From NCBI GenBank assembly GCA_021405325.1, contig QWII01000029.1:31024-95023 (forward strand): a DNA stretch of 64,000 nt, written 5' to 3'. The stretch's first letter is position 1; each line of letters begins with the position of its first letter. A program made the position numbers and the translations under genes. The notes beneath the pieces are model-generated. The model was not told the DNA's origin, searched no databases, and saw nothing but the letters and a program-made list of their open reading frames with translations. Below, in pieces: positions 63,378 to 64,000 of the stretch. This DNA comes from Caldilinea sp. CFX5 (GTDB lineage: Bacteria; Chloroflexota; Anaerolineae; Caldilineales; Caldilineaceae).

Positions 63378-63728
63378 ATGGCTGAGAAGCGACCAATTGC
63401 ATATTCCACCGATCCGAAACCGGAACCGACGCCGAAGGCAGAGGCGCAACCGCCTAACCTGGCTGCCCCCTTTCCGACGCGCCAGCGAAACCAACCCGTG
63501 CGCGTCTATCTGGAACGCAAAGGACGGGGCGGCAAAACGGTGTCAGTGATCAAAGGGGTGATGAGTCCGCCCCACGGCAAAGAGGCGCTGGTCAAACTGC
63601 TCAAGACCAAACTTGGTACAGGTGGGGCCGTGAAAGAGGAAGAGCTAGAAATCCAAGGCGACCACCGCGATAATATTGTGGCGTTGCTCAATGAATTGGG
63701 CTATAGCGCCAAGCGGGCGGGTGGGTAA
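63378..63728 (+). CDS. SUI1/eIF1-like translation factor
   Basis: A 116-residue protein. Residues 1-45 are a Pro/Ala/Glu-rich lead. The SUI1 fold then follows: [60 protein letters not shown]. This is the eIF1/YciH pattern, including the GTGGxVKxxxIxxQGDHR stretch. In E. coli YciH affects start-codon choice on some messages, and the same is assumed here. AGAGGA before ATG 63378 decides the start over a GTG 37 codons upstream, whose leader is repeat DNA. It stands alone between a terminator and another inverted repeat. Confidence 0.9.
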   Translation: MAEKRPIAYSTDPKPEPTPKAEAQPPNLAAPFPTRQRNQPVRVYLERKGRGGKTVSVIKGVMSPPHGKEALVKLLKTKLGTGGAVKEEELEIQGDHRDNIVALLNELGYSAKRAGG

Positions 63729-63750
63729 AACGCGCCGGCAATCCTGCCCT

Positions 63751-63831
63751 GAAAACGACAGGGATGCCGCAGATTATACAGATGAATTTGCAATATAAAT
63801 CTTTGAAATCTGCGAAATCCCTGTCGTTTTC
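63751..63831. repeat. Inverted repeat, 25-bp arms, related to the 29850 element
   Basis: GAAAACGACAGGGATGCCGC (from 63751) faces 63807-63831 with two mismatches. The right arm and following bases (GAAATCCCTGTCGTTTTCAT then TGTGGCG) repeat the right end of the element at 29914-29946. Confidence 0.85.
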
Positions 63832-63953
63832 ATTGGCTGTGGCGCACAATGGTGTATGGCTACTTCCGGGAAGAGGCGGGAACGATTCGGTCATTGTGAA
63901 CGCTATACTCAAATCAGAATGAAAACCGGAATTTTTGGGGGAAGTGTGTTAAA

Positions 63954-64000
63954 ATGAATCGCAAAGTCAGAGAAGCCACGGAAAGCCGAGGGAAGAACGA
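63954..64000 (+). CDS. Possible start of a further gene, cut by the window edge
   Basis: ATG 63954 opens a frame to the window end (MNRKVREATESRGKN). GGGGGAAG lies about 10 bases upstream. Fifteen codons are too few to identify anything, and the basic, polar start could be a chance frame. Confidence 0.2.
   Translation, partial: MNRKVREATESRGKN

Overview
The window looks like chromosomal DNA of a member of the Chloroflexota, probably from the Anaerolineae/Caldilineae side. That placement is inference. It rests on gene content: a fused nucleotidyltransferase/phosphomannomutase-like gene, a phosphatase-DUF3090-SCO1664 cluster of the kind shared by Actinobacteria and Chloroflexi, very large TPR/CHAT and beta-helix proteins, and secreted proteins carrying a short YLPL-like motif at or near the C-terminus. 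I saw no rRNA or tRNA gene, transposase, phage gene or CRISPR array.

Layout. 0-9 kb: end of a class A penicillin-binding protein, a PH-domain membrane protein, a GT2 glycosyltransferase, a CPBP protease, a probable short RNA, etfB-etfA, a Met-rich secreted protein, a chromate transporter and an MFS exporter. 9.6-12.9 kb: a copper operon (csoR-copZ-copA) with a readable promoter and CsoR-type operator. 13-20 kb: an APH-type kinase, a CorC/HlyC membrane protein, the two halves of an asymmetric heterodimeric ABC exporter, and a PIG-L-like protein that lacks its usual metal motif. 20-25 kb: a family-5 binding protein with two Opp/Dpp-type permeases (no ATPases) and a His-rich CDF zinc exporter. 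25-31 kb: tsaE, the fused sugar nucleotidyltransferase, and the SCO1664 / DUF3090 / histidine phosphatase trio. 31-33 kb: an M1-type metallopeptidase lipoprotein and a small TM2-like protein. 41.5-45.7 kb: a UvrD-like helicase, an SH3 membrane protein, a small unknown protein and a cytochrome c lipoprotein.

The most interesting part is 33-63 kb, mainly the blocks at 33.3-41.1 and 46-63 kb. At 50.1 kb a processive GT2 polysaccharide synthase is fused, in one reading frame, to a LysM-like segment and a right-handed beta-helix carrying the YGxDPHD signature of mannuronan C5-epimerases (AlgG/AlgE). Two large secreted proteins nearby each have two AlgG-like beta-helix modules. One keeps the signature in both modules and the other has lost it in both. 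Next to the synthase lies a 9.7-kb gene for an exported protein with some 65 TPR units and a CHAT domain whose catalytic His and Cys are replaced by Ser and Asn. A further beta-helix protein and a BNR-repeat membrane protein lie between them. Read together, this resembles an alginate-type synthesis and modification machine rebuilt from fused and giant parts: synthase plus epimerase in one chain, secreted epimerases, and a TPR scaffold in the role that AlgK has in Pseudomonas. The polymer itself is unknown.

The second theme is repeats. Many intergenic spaces hold one or more long inverted repeats. One family has different stems but exactly the same 11-base loop, GAGCTTGTCGA (four copies, one inside copA). 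A second has a CCGGTCCGTGACCGG-like core. A third is built from 7-8 base tandem units mirrored in the opposite arm. Several have run into coding sequence and appear to supply amino acids to the adjacent gene.
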